Shown piece by piece: positions 27,901 to 33,492 of a stretch of 64,000 nucleotides of DNA; position 1 is the first letter of the stretch, and every line of letters begins with the position of its first letter. Made by a program: the position numbers and the translations under genes. The stretch lies in contig JACCGJ010004931.1 of NCBI GenBank assembly GCA_013407085.1, forward strand, positions 62,001-126,000, written 5' to 3'. The notes beneath the pieces were generated by a model. It searched no databases. It was not told the origin of the DNA and saw only the letters and a list, made by a program, of their open reading frames with translations. This stretch comes from Atriophallophorus winterbourni. Lineage: Eukaryota > Platyhelminthes > Trematoda > Plagiorchiida > Microphallidae.

Positions 27901-28070
27901 CAGAAATTATAAAAGGATCTTTACTTACGCAAGTTTGTACTTTTGTCATAGATTTGAAGTTTATCGTCAGACTTTGTATGTTTTGATTTCGAATTAAGAT
28001 TTCTAGACAAGGCTCTGGTGATTTTCGATTTTTTATCACGTTTCGAACGTTTCGAGTTTACGCAGCCCAT
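3816..28070 (-). CDS. PPEF: Ser/Thr protein phosphatase with EF-hands (PPEF/rdgC family), 13 exons
   Basis: Calmodulin- and Ca-linked phosphoprotein phosphatase of the PPP superfamily; fly rdgC, a family member, dephosphorylates rhodopsin. Exons (minus strand): 28070-27929, 22851-22721, 21812-21776, 20416-20316, 15895-15731, 14169-14003, 11457-11421, 10766-10617, 10209-10144, 8801-8338, 7331-7225, 5859-5690, 3974-3890 or 3974-3816. Every border has GT/AG and the phases agree throughout. Visible in order: MGCVNS start (myristoylation consensus), IQ motif, GDIHG, GDFVDRG, RGNHED, CHGGI, FGPDVTSK, RSHECVPEG, then a C-terminal region aligning with the EF-hand part. Reading to the TAA at 3818-3816 gives 631 aa, near the usual 650-750. 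The canonical Ca-binding loops are not seen; either they are lost or the last exon is spliced at 3890 to sequence outside the window. Family assignment is firm; the 3' end is uncertain. Confidence 0.9.
5235..5628 (-). mobile_element. Hammerhead-ribozyme repeat (retrozyme-like), more than one unit plus inverted partial unit
   Basis: A 394-bp insertion in PPEF intron 12. On the minus strand it holds a full hammerhead at 5311-5270. A 24-bp block (5235-5258) is repeated in the same direction at 5467-5490, giving a 232-nt unit and a greater-than-unit-length copy. A second partial unit (about 5488-5628) runs the opposite way from the ribozyme cleavage region, making arms of roughly 115 nt around a loop of about 24 nt. 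Flanked by a perfect 14-bp direct repeat (5221-5234 and 5629-5642). Confidence 0.8.
5270..5311 (-). ncRNA. Hammerhead ribozyme, intact core
   Basis: In minus-strand order: stem I 5' CCCTAC (5311-5306); CTGATGA (5305-5299); stem II GTGC, loop AAACA, GCAC (5298-5286); GAAA (5285-5282); stem III as palindrome ACCGGT (5282-5277); cleavage base C (5276, site GUC); stem I 3' GTGGGG (5275-5270), pairing over 6 bp with CCCTAC. All conserved core bases are present. Stem III has no loop within one molecule, so like other type I hammerheads with minimal stem III it would act best as a dimer. Confidence 0.85.
5690..5859 (-). CDS. PPEF: PPEF exon 12: EF-hand linker
   Basis: Encodes LLPSDRWCSILTKITNLRLP then WRYLRPFLVQ, the counterpart of the family 'LSVSQWAFCMENILGLNLPWRSL'. 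The codon split after DTDGT (G/GC) and the GTGAGT donor fit both neighbours. Confidence 0.88.
6004..6143. repeat. Simple repeats (TTC)5 and (AT)12
   Basis: Short TTC run at about 6004-6018 and an AT dinucleotide run at 6119-6143, both in a PPEF intron. Confidence 0.9.
7225..7331 (-). CDS. PPEF: PPEF exon 11: degenerate EF-hand start
   Basis: Encodes VAFLKLWNVLHQYKTEILVE and CSKEDTDGTG, matching the region where PPEF proteins have a first, often non-canonical, EF-hand after the catalytic core. Phase 2 in, phase 1 out, GTACAG donor. Confidence 0.85.
8338..8801 (-). CDS. PPEF: PPEF exon 10: C-terminal half of the phosphatase core
   Basis: Starts ILNLLWNDPREKPG, continues YRGAGSHFGPDVTSKFL and LLVRSHECVPEGW (catalytic His of the RSHE form typical of PPEF), then VLTIFSSFDYF where most PPPs have FSAPNYC. 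The following part (LDQICSLPNTVANLLPIDEH) is less conserved. The exon ends at a GTACGT donor; unspliced reading meets a stop only four codons on. Confidence 0.93.
9430..9720 (-). mobile_element. Non-LTR reverse transcriptase fragment
   Basis: Minus strand reads QGCSVSLILFKYVVH (the QGxxxSPxLF motif region) and then LDYTDDVVVLAKMPNC, a YADD-type active-site motif with Thr for Ala. Stops and frame changes between them; a decayed fragment in PPEF intron 9. Confidence 0.65.
10144..10209 (-). CDS. PPEF: PPEF exon 9: catalytic-domain insert
   Basis: Encodes FSSVFNPPLGGSNAVDVYDW plus QQ, a 22-residue piece that joins in frame to ILNLLWNDPRE; VYDWQQILNLLW corresponds to the family 'HEWEQIIDILW'. CTCAACACAG acceptor, GTGAGT donor. 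Confidence 0.85.
10617..10766 (-). CDS. PPEF: PPEF exon 8: HGG motif
   Basis: Encodes NEEKRLIDLCSNVFRNLPLA and VVNQTIFVCHGGIFPSSNL, with the metal-binding His of HGG. TTTTCTCAG acceptor. Donor taken as GTGGGT (phase 0); the alternative GTATCA four bases on breaks the frame with exon 9. Confidence 0.9.
11421..11457 (-). CDS. PPEF: PPEF exon 7 (37-bp small exon)
   Basis: Completes the split Arg to read RYGFQSEISMKYP, matching the family 'LRYGFxxEIxxKY' directly after the GNHED motif. CACAG acceptor, GTAAGC donor. Confidence 0.88.
11458..14002. other. PPEF intron 6; no gene seen
   Basis: AT-rich. Near 13135-13165 it holds a short stretch (CTAACAGTGGCATTCAAGT) similar to the body of the hammerhead repeats, without an intact ribozyme. 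Other open frames here have no family resemblance. Confidence 0.4.
14003..14169 (-). CDS. PPEF: PPEF exon 6: GDFVDRG and GNHED motifs
   Basis: Starts NGLPAAKSYFIFNGDFVDRG and ends VVLNRGNHEDVELNS plus CG of a split Arg codon. It holds PPP motifs II and III, including the metal-bridging Asp and the Asn-His pair. TTTTTTCAG acceptor, GTGAGC donor. Confidence 0.93.
14475..14520 (+). ncRNA. Hammerhead ribozyme, degenerate core
   Basis: GTGC (14488-14491), loop GGAAACA, GCAC (14499-14502), GAAA (14503-14506), ACCGGT (14506-14511) and C14512 are intact, but CTGATGA is TAGATGA (14481-14487) and stem I pairing is lost. Probably inactive. Confidence 0.65.
14682..14723 (+). ncRNA. Hammerhead ribozyme, intact core
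   Basis: Stem I CCTTGC (14682-14687) with GCGGGG (14718-14723); CTGATGA (14688-14694); stem II GTGC/GCAC around AAACA (14695-14707); GAAA (14708-14711); ACCGGT stem III (14711-14716); cleavage base T14717 (GUU, allowed). Relative to the copy at 5270-5311, an A-U pair of stem I has become G-C on both sides, a compensatory change. Confidence 0.83.
15731..15895 (-). CDS. PPEF: PPEF exon 5: first metal-binding motif (GDIHG)
   Basis: Carries ILENATAMLQCRPNITQIQ and ICIAGDIHGNLEAILQFFEL, the PPP motif I whose Asp and His bind metal. Phase 0 at both ends, GTCAGT donor. Confidence 0.93.
16230..17520 (+). mobile_element. Gypsy-type LTR retrotransposon remnant (gag and integrase)
   Basis: Plus strand, several frames. 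16250-16470 reads CERFKPWSISDDLFKCLVLI, a Gypsy gag-like segment. 17020-17520 reads PGIDSYIENLVRSCPNCQ (integrase zinc-binding region), PPLQPPVIWSATSQPWERA and a catalytic-domain start IYLVIVDAHSMWTEITQV (frame-shifted). Reverse transcriptase and RNase H are missing between them. Lies in PPEF intron 4. Confidence 0.75.
17521..20094. other. PPEF intron 4; no gene seen
   Basis: AT-rich, with unsupported open frames (for example 18774-18556 minus). No splice-compatible PPEF exon was found here. Confidence 0.4.
20095..20978. repeat. Long imperfect inverted repeat flanking PPEF exon 4
   Basis: The arm 20095-20305 is an imperfect reverse complement of 20752-20978. Anchor pairs: TTGCTCTACTCGTTCACG with its inverse near 20960; GGTGTAGGCACCTC with GAGGTGCCTACACC; TTTGTTTGTGCTTACTCTTC with its inverse. 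The spacer of about 450 bp contains exon 4 (20416-20316). It may be two opposed copies of one dispersed repeat or a foldback element. Confidence 0.8.
20316..20416 (-). CDS. PPEF: PPEF exon 4: linker before the catalytic domain
   Basis: Encodes a segment with FFPLNTETFPRLLHWI, the counterpart of the conserved 'xFPLT...' linker just before the PPP core. TTTCAG acceptor, GTGAGT donor, phase 1 in, phase 0 out. The two arms of a long inverted repeat (20095-20305, 20752-20978) lie on either side of this exon. Confidence 0.8.
21776..21812 (-). CDS. PPEF: PPEF exon 3 (37-bp small exon)
   Basis: Encodes IEENVSEILSDE between a TTTCCAG acceptor and a GTTTGT donor. Sequence alone would be weak, but its phases (0 in, 1 out) are exactly those required by exons 2 and 4. 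Confidence 0.7.
22721..22851 (-). CDS. PPEF: PPEF exon 2: IQ calmodulin-binding motif
   Basis: Contains VLIQCWYRKTVAELEARRR, an IQxxxR calmodulin-binding helix, followed by a hydrophobic/acidic segment (FRELEYTGDL) that matches the same place in PPEF proteins. TTTTTCAG acceptor, phase 1 in, phase 0 out. Confidence 0.88.
23257..24174 (+). CDS. Penelope-like element: C-terminal RT plus GIY-YIG endonuclease, 5'-truncated
   Basis: 305-codon open frame. Residues ~45-120 (KIKTSVYRKPIDTDAVLRYT and on) match the end of the PLE reverse transcriptase/thumb region. Residues 205-285 are a GIY-YIG nuclease: FSGVYIGQTSREIHTRIEEH, SAFAEHVLDTGHSVDLENVA, and KPYSKRLHAEAIEI with the catalytic-type Glu. The RT palm with YADD is missing, so the copy is dead at its 5' end, yet the remaining frame is open, suggesting a recent insertion. 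It lies antisense in PPEF intron 1. The ATG is just an ORF boundary. Confidence 0.9.
   Translation: MHKISNLIMFPNGFFCQIRYKTCICNRLEYVWDRSCIHNAKKYECNRLGLFRVDGKIKTSVYRKPIDTDAVLRYTSAQVFSSIACSIFHKIEHLCSDERERKQAHREASQRLIDHGYPKDFVKRQLMKIKYPSEKSEKNWRDTVCILYVKCTSEAIRRILNQAAIRVTYKKGKTIRSVLMHLKDKTPLSSVTNSIYRINCKDFSGVYIGQTSREIHTRIEEHRKHVRRQPRDAREYQSLIRDSAFAEHVLDTGHSVDLENVAILRRGIKPYSKRLHAEAIEIAKAGRLAVNKVDGQKSPQSGARH
24175..24560 (+). mobile_element. Penelope-like element 3' tail with hammerhead
   Basis: Non-coding sequence after the GIY-YIG stop, also found without the coding part at 43290-43510, 48300-48430 and 54490-54780. Shared landmarks are CTTAATCATG, CCTTGGTCTGACGAAGC, TTCTGTGTCAGAAG and CTCTAACCGATTG. 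The repetition in the same order shows that it belongs to the element. Confidence 0.75.
24490..24533 (+). ncRNA. Hammerhead ribozyme in the PLE tail
   Basis: CTGACGA (24495-24501, fits CUGANGA); stem II CTTCTG (24504-24509), loop TGT, CAGAAG (24513-24518); GAAA (24520-24523); palindromic ACGT stem III (24523-24526); cleavage base T24527; stem I TTGGT (24490-24494) with ACC(C)AA (24528-24533), one bulged C. Same strand as the PLE and about 320 bp downstream of its stop. Hammerheads in PLE ends are known from published work on these elements. Confidence 0.7.
24561..27928. other. PPEF intron 1 sequence; one unexplained frame
   Basis: Mostly AT-rich and without genes. The minus-strand frame 24863-24630 has a protein-like composition (FQLDRYALEDLLLHSRIEIL, NQFYKRWETEDLDTMG) but no recognised family and no need in the PPEF splice chain. 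It could be an exon of a nested gene or a repeat remnant. Confidence 0.25.
27929..28070 (-). CDS. PPEF: PPEF exon 1: N-myristoylation start
   Basis: Encodes 47 residues starting MGCVNSKRSK, then a Lys/Ser-rich stretch. Gly2, Cys3 and Ser6 fit dual N-myristoyl/palmitoyl membrane anchoring, and human PPEF1 also starts MGC. Ends at a perfect GTAAGT donor in phase 1, which joins cleanly to the IQ-motif exon. The ATG is chosen because it creates the family MGC start. Confidence 0.85.
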
Positions 28071-29007
28071 TACAATGTAGTAATAACAAATCCATTTTTT
28101 GATTTTCCGCCTAGAATATTTGTATATTCAAAGTCTAAAAATGATAAAATGCACTTATTCGCATATACCTTGATATTTTAACATTACGATAACTATTTTC
28201 CGTATGTTTTTGTTTCCTTATAAAAGTAGTTTGATAGCACAATTATGTGCCAATTTGAACCTCATTCGAGGGCAACTGTACTAGTTTTAAGAACAATAAT
28301 TTGTACTTTGTATTTTGTCCTGTCAGTCCCAGAAGTAGGTTCAGGTTATTAAATTCGCAGTCGCTGTGAAGTCTCCGAAAACTCTTCCATTGTGTCGTAC
28401 AAACAATGTAAGTGAAAGTTAGATTTGTAGTGGATAAATGCAAAAAATATAACAGGAAAAATGTTATAGTGAAAAATAGACAAGGAACGAACTCACGGAG
28501 AGTGAAAATTCAATGTCCAAAGCAAATATCCACACACAAAAATATTCCAGTTCCGAACTCCGGTGTGTCGCGTTGATCGGCAATAGTAATTAGCGAAGCT
28601 GAAAAATGTGGCGACACGTCAATTTTGCCGTTAACCGTCGTGATTCACAAACACGCAGCAATACAGCACCAGCGAACAAAGCAGAAGACGAACGCGCGCG
28701 GAGGAAAGTATATTGTTAATTAATTATTATTTACAGAATGCTATACAAAGGGTGAGTAACGACAACTCATGTAACGAAACAGAAGATCGATAGTCTGTGA
28801 GTGAATAGGACCAGAAGAAATCGATAGATCGATATGGCAATATCGATTATCGGAACAAAACGATAGTTTCTAAGTTACTGGATGAAAATGATACAGAGAT
28901 AAGTATGTACAAAGTGTTGATTACAGCAAGCATCGAGGGAAACGAAAATACAATTGGGAAGAAAGTGAAATTACAGGTTGCTACAGAACTCCCCCCTAGA
29001 GCGTGAG

Positions 29008-29943
29008 TCAACGGATGAACGCTCGATACACCGTTTGCGGCATGTATTCAACCAGTCTTGCGGAGAACCTCACTCTGCGGCCGGTACGTGTTTGACGAGA
29101 TGAAGGAGTAGACAGGATGGGTGAGGGTCGATTGGATGTAACGTCACTGGTCGTCATAGGCTGTGTGGGTGGGGTCGAAGTGGTAGCTTCTTGTGATGAC
29201 TTTCGTTCAACGTAAGCGGGTTTGAAGCGATCGATGCTAGCTTTGTCTTTATTACCGTTGCGTAGCTGAAAGTGTTGCTTTGGTCTTGAGCGGTAAGGTG
29301 CTGGTTCAGCTTCGCCGGTAGTGCGATTGTCAAGTACCCTTTTGCCAGTCTGTCTCAGTGTGGAGCCAAATTCGCGTTTTTCTGCTTTCAGCTTTTTAGG
29401 CGGTAGCCTGCGAGCTTTAGCAACATTTCGAGGCCCTTTAGTGACGATGTGATGATGAACATCGTGGGTGGGTTGCTCCGTGTATTGTGCTGGGCGTGTT
29501 AGGGTCGGGAAATCGCTGTAAGTGGCATTGTTCGGGACGAAAATTCGAAGACCAGGTGAGGTGATTGAACATAGTTTACCGGACACGTTTAGTGACGTGG
29601 TATTGTCGTGTAGCCGTCGGTGCTGGAGATCGACTACGAGACCGTATTTCGTCAGAAAGTCGATACCGATGATAGGCTTCTGAACATCGGCTATCAAGAA
29701 GACGAAAGGGAATTCACGTCTAAGTCCGAGATCGAGTTTTAAAAATTTTTCACCGTAAGTCGAGATCTTCGAATTGTTAGCCGCCTGCAAAGTGATGCCT
29801 GAAGGACGGAGGTCGCGTTTTTCGTAACTGCGCGGTATAACGCTTACCTCGGCACCGGTGTCTACGAGAAAATTGAGCTTAGAAGATGCGTCGTAGACGT
29901 ATAAGTGGCGACTAGTGGGTTTGCCAGGAACGGTCGTCGTCAT
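29008..29943 (-). CDS. Gypsy protease fused in frame to the integrase C-terminal tail
   Basis: 311 codons without interruption. Residues 1-130 are a retropepsin-like protease: FLVDTGAEVSVIP (active Asp at about 28), FVFLIADVQKPIIGIDFL. Residues 160-192 are the run-up to reverse transcriptase (VTKGPRNVAKARRLPPKKLK). Then, near residue 195 (about 29355), the frame passes straight into the integrase tail: PYRSRPKQHFQLRNGN and KASIDRFKPAYVE, with a Ser/Thr/Pro-rich end. Some 800 or more residues of pol are missing compared with an intact element, but the frame is kept. Confidence 0.85.
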   Translation of the reverse strand: MTTTVPGKPTSRHLYVYDASSKLNFLVDTGAEVSVIPRSYEKRDLRPSGITLQAANNSKISTYGEKFLKLDLGLRREFPFVFLIADVQKPIIGIDFLTKYGLVVDLQHRRLHDNTTSLNVSGKLCSITSPGLRIFVPNNATYSDFPTLTRPAQYTEQPTHDVHHHIVTKGPRNVAKARRLPPKKLKAEKREFGSTLRQTGKRVLDNRTTGEAEPAPYRSRPKQHFQLRNGNKDKASIDRFKPAYVERKSSQEATTSTPPTQPMTTSDVTSNRPSPILSTPSSRQTRTGRRVRFSARLVEYMPQTVYRAFIR

Positions 29944-30284
29944 AACTGACTTGCACGTGGTTTTTCAACACGGTGGCTGTCAGCGTTAGGATGTTTACAC
30001 CCGGGGCGACAATTGCGCGCGGCGTTTCCGAAACGACGGTGATAATAACAGAACCAGTTGGTATCGCGAGGGCGAGAGTGGCTTCTATTTCCAGATGGAC
30101 TCCGGGGTCTAGCTCTAGACGTTTTGGGTCGTTCCATGTTGGAAATGATAAGCTGTAAGGATGCAAGCTCCTTAGTTAGCATGGCCACGGTGGCTTCAAG
30201 TTTTGAGAGGTTACTACCTTCTGAAACTTGATTGACGCTGGTTCTGTCAATGCGTTCGTGAATTTTATCTGCTAGTTCGGCCAA
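29940..30284 (-). pseudogene. Gypsy gag, C-terminal part with Cys-His box
   Basis: MAELADKIHERIDRTS continues the gag after a second frame break; then a coiled region, an Arg/Ser-rich stretch and FCYYHRRFGNAARNCRPGC, the CHCC-type zinc motif typical of the CsRn1 clade. Its TGA overlaps the ATG of the pol frame (ATGA). Confidence 0.8.
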
Positions 30285-30447
30285 TGTGTCGAGGCAGACT
30301 TATCGACCGACACGGCAAGGATGGCGGTGGTGCTGTGTGGCAGGCAGTTCAGCCAAAGTTGCTGTAGGACGGAATCGTCTAACTTTGTGTTGCCCACCAG
30401 GGAACGCATGTGGCGTAACAGCTGTGAAGGGGTTCTGTCGCCTAGTT

Positions 30448-30753
30448 CTACACCAGCCAGAGTTGTTTTAGCCTGGCTTCGTCAGAGGCCATAGTACGCT
30501 TGAGCACAGCAGCCTTCAGCGTGTCGTAAGGCGAAATGGAGGGCATGGGGTCAAGAACGTCTAATACTTCTTTCGCGATGTAGGACGGTAATTGTGATTG
30601 TACGAAAGAAAACATGACCTCTTGTTTCGTGATCCGTCTGAAACGAAACATACCCTCTATTTGGATGAACCACACGTGCGGGTTTGCAGGGTCAAATGCT
30701 GGCGTGTTACAGCTGATAACGTTCATTTGCGATTCGTTAAGTTCAGACGACAT
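30448..30753 (-). pseudogene. Gypsy gag, N-terminal part
   Basis: Begins MSSELNESQMNVISCNTPAF, FDPANPHVWFIQIEGMFRFR (typical 'NPxxWFxQxExxFxxRxI' opening of CsRn1-type gag) and ends RLKQLWLV at a stop. The next gag piece (GVELGDRTPSQLLRHMRSLV, 30460-30290) is in another frame, so an indel has broken it. Confidence 0.8.
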
Positions 30754-30929
30754 TATAGCAAAATTGAGAAAATATAATATCTATATATATAATTATGAAT
30801 GATATTGATTAAAGTTTTGAGTGAGATGTGAATACACATGCACAAATTCAGTAATGGAATACTGAACAGTATCTTGATTAAGGTTTCTATTCTTTCTTTC
30901 ACTAAATGTACCTCGATTACTTCGCTATT

Positions 30930-31200
30930 CGTTGGTGACAATTTCTCCCGCTGCGCTCACGGCGATGAATATTAATCTGTCGATCGGCGTCAGTTGCACG
31001 ACGGCGGCGTGATCTGCTTTCAGCAGACAAGAGCTCTCAACCAGCTTGGACAGTCAAGAGTAAGTCGTTGCAAACTAGTAGGGTCAATGCCGAGAGATTT
31101 CATCTCTTTTGCTGTCTGCCCAAAGGTCGACTAACTTACGGAGCATGCAACCATCATGCATTTGTGATCTACATCCCCGGTCGATATCGACCGAATGAAA
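30930..31200 (-). mobile_element. Non-LTR element fragment (zinc-finger tail family)
   Basis: About 240 bp matching the 3' end of the element at 62580-64000: the block GCACGACGGCGGCGTGATCT corresponds to GCACACCGGCGGCGTGATCT at 62742, followed by the same 3' sequence with the GGTCGATATCGACCGAATGA block. No open frame. Confidence 0.65.
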
Positions 31201-31659
31201 CTAACAACTTCGCTATTCATGCCCGATAATAAATTTATGTCCATGAAGTATCTCATGCGCTGATTTAAGATTGGAGACGTATGTTGAAGAACAAATGTAC
31301 AATACCACTAGATATACGTATAAAACATAAAAAACATCGTGCTTTCATGTTTACACCCATATGGTTCGAAGGAGAAATTGAAGTAGTTCCAAGTTTGATA
31401 TGTGATGGAGAAATGTCAACCTAAAATGCATGTTTAGGTAAAGATGTTTTTCCGAGCGCGTGTGTAAAGCGGAAGCACTAAGCGTTATGAGTAAACCGGG
31501 GCCAACAGTGTTGCTCAACGTAAAAGATCGTAACGTTTATTTGAAGATCACTCCATTCAGTAAATACACAATTTTTGGCGGTAAAATGTTCCACCTGTGA
31601 CAGTTTAGTAGGTATTAGTATAGTCGACGAGTCAGATTGTGGCTGTGGGTCGGGACACT

Positions 31660-32260
31660 GTAACCAATTTTAAAAGGTGTTTGAGTGGATTATGGATTAT
31701 TCGTTATGTCAGGATTAGGTCTGCTCCGATACGCCTACGTTCGAGAGGGCACCATCCGAGGCTGGTCAGTAGCTTCTCAAATGGTAGATAATGCAATCGA
31801 GTAGCTATTTTAGTTGCCTTATGATAAATACTTTCGAGTAGCGATAGGTCTTTTTCTATAAATTTTGTCCAAGCTTGTTATGTATACTCTACAACTAGAT
31901 GTATGTATGTATTGAGTACCTTTGACAAATATTGCCGTGGGAAACGTCCGAAAATTTGTCTAAGCTGAGTACGCTGCATATATGATTATAGACGGCCTCA
32001 CACTGCAGAATGTTTTTCGAAATTTCACAGACCCACATACCGAGATCTCTCTTCGATATACTCCACTCGGGCGTGTTGCTGTCAAGCATGAGAACTGAAA
32101 GGGTTTTCCAACCCGTAACAGTTCGCACTTGCGGAAATTAAAAGACAGCTTATTTTGTATCGATCACTGTTGCAGCGTATTAAGGTCTGGTTATAAAACT
32201 AGACCATACTCAACAGAGTAGACCTTCATCAAAATTATTAAATCAACGGCGAAAAGAATC
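31660..32260 (-). mobile_element. CR1-like RT C-terminal fragment
   Basis: Minus strand reads LSFNFRKCELLRVGKPFQF-type sequence in one frame and SISKRDLGMWVCEISKNIL in another (the 'KDLGVxV' block after the RT palm of CR1 elements), with stops. Decayed fragment. Confidence 0.65.
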
Positions 32261-32284
32261 ATTTTACATCATAGAAATTGTTTT

Positions 32285-32540
32285 TGACCGCTCACTTTGG
32301 AGACACTGTGTAAAGCGTCATGTCCAAGCTGTGGAAGAGCAGATACAGCTCTTGGCTGATGAACGCATATCACGCCTAGTATTGTTCATCGATGTGAGTG
32401 CTGTGGGATTGATTGTCACTCCCTAATCGCACAGTTTAGTCATTTTAAAAGCTCCGGAGCATGAAACCATCATACGCTTGTGCTGTGCATTCGTGGTCGC
32501 TATTGACCGAATGAGGCCAAAAAACAACAACTTATAAATT
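32285..32540 (+). mobile_element. Non-LTR element fragment (zinc-finger tail family), opposite strand
   Basis: Plus strand reads RSLWRHCVKRHVQAVEEQIQ and LLADERISRL, matching YRSHWRHFVKRHLQAGEELK and LLVAERRSRR at 62900-62780, then the same 3' end as at 31140-31200. No zinc-binding Cys pairs survive. Confidence 0.7.
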
Positions 32541-33207
32541 TTACAAACAGTATTGGACCGAGTTCTGAACATTGTAGGACGTCACTCATGGCCTCTATAG
32601 TTCGGGAGTGACCACGAACCCATGCAAAGAGTGCTTTGTGACCATGTACTTCGCCGTGACTTTTCACGATGTTCCCTTGATGATCTCCGGAAAATTATTT
32701 CACAAATAAAATATTCAAATTTCCATAATTTCCGGCCATTGAATTTGCATATATTGTGAATACAAACACAATCCTTATTTACACAATGTTATTTCTCAAC
32801 ATTTTTTAGGAAAAGAAATACTAATGATCACATAGGGTCCATGCTTGTCTCCGTTTCCAATAGCACGAAGCTTTATAATTGGTATGACTGTTGCTCCGGC
32901 TGTCCACTCCAAATGTATCTTAAATAATTCAATTTACATATGGGACTAATTGTGAGTAACGTATATTCATTAATATTCATTCCACGATAACCAGTAAATC
33001 GGACTTCTTAGCCCCGAAGAATGCACTACTGCAAAGTGAAAACTTGCAGCAGAAACAAAATAGAATTTTTTCTGAATTATTGAAATCCTCCATGAAGCTG
33101 TTACTTATCTTGTTTCCATTGACAATACACTCGTGGAATACAGAACAAAATCTATCACCAAAGCCTAATTGTTAACCCAAGTTCAAATCATTTCCACAGA
33201 AATTAAA

Positions 33208-33213
33208 TTTATT
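33208..33213 (-). terminator. Candidate poly(A) signal for CAP gene B
   Basis: AATAAA on the minus strand 80 bases past the stop codon. Confidence 0.5.
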
Positions 33214-33292
33214 TAATGAAAGTAAAAATTGGAAATAAATAATAAATAAACAAAAAAATAAATGAGAATGAAAGAAAAATCAACTTGTCTCT

Positions 33293-33492
33293 TCACTGCC
33301 ATCCTTTCTCGGCATCCGAGGGTATATAAAGTTGGCCGCTGATTGGTGGCGGAACATTTTCTACAAACTGGCCAGTGATATTTCCACAAGGACTGTAGTA
33401 AGCGGCGATAAATATTTTGCGTCCACCCTCGGTGATTGTTCTGCCGAACCCTGCGCGCTTAGTGTTCTTCCACACGATTTGCGAAAAGTTAC
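33293..33492 (-). CDS. CAP gene B exon 4: CAP signatures and stop
   Basis: GNFSQIVWKNTKRAGFG and AAYYSPCGNITGQFVENV, then a short tail to TGA. An open frame continues upstream of the AATTCAG acceptor but would interrupt the motif SGNFSQ that exon 3 plus exon 4 restore. Confidence 0.92.

Larger units (their letters stand above)
28560..30760 (-). mobile_element. Gypsy LTR element (CsRn1/Boudicca-like), internally deleted
   Basis: Gag (30753-29940), protease, then directly the end of pol; RT, RNase H and most of integrase are absent. A polypurine tract AGGGGGGAG (28997-28989, minus) precedes TGTAGCAACC, the likely 3' LTR start at 28985. The far LTR border (about 28560) is a guess and no 5' LTR was recognised above 30760. 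The element sits about 500-900 bp upstream of the PPEF start codon in the same orientation. Confidence 0.82.
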
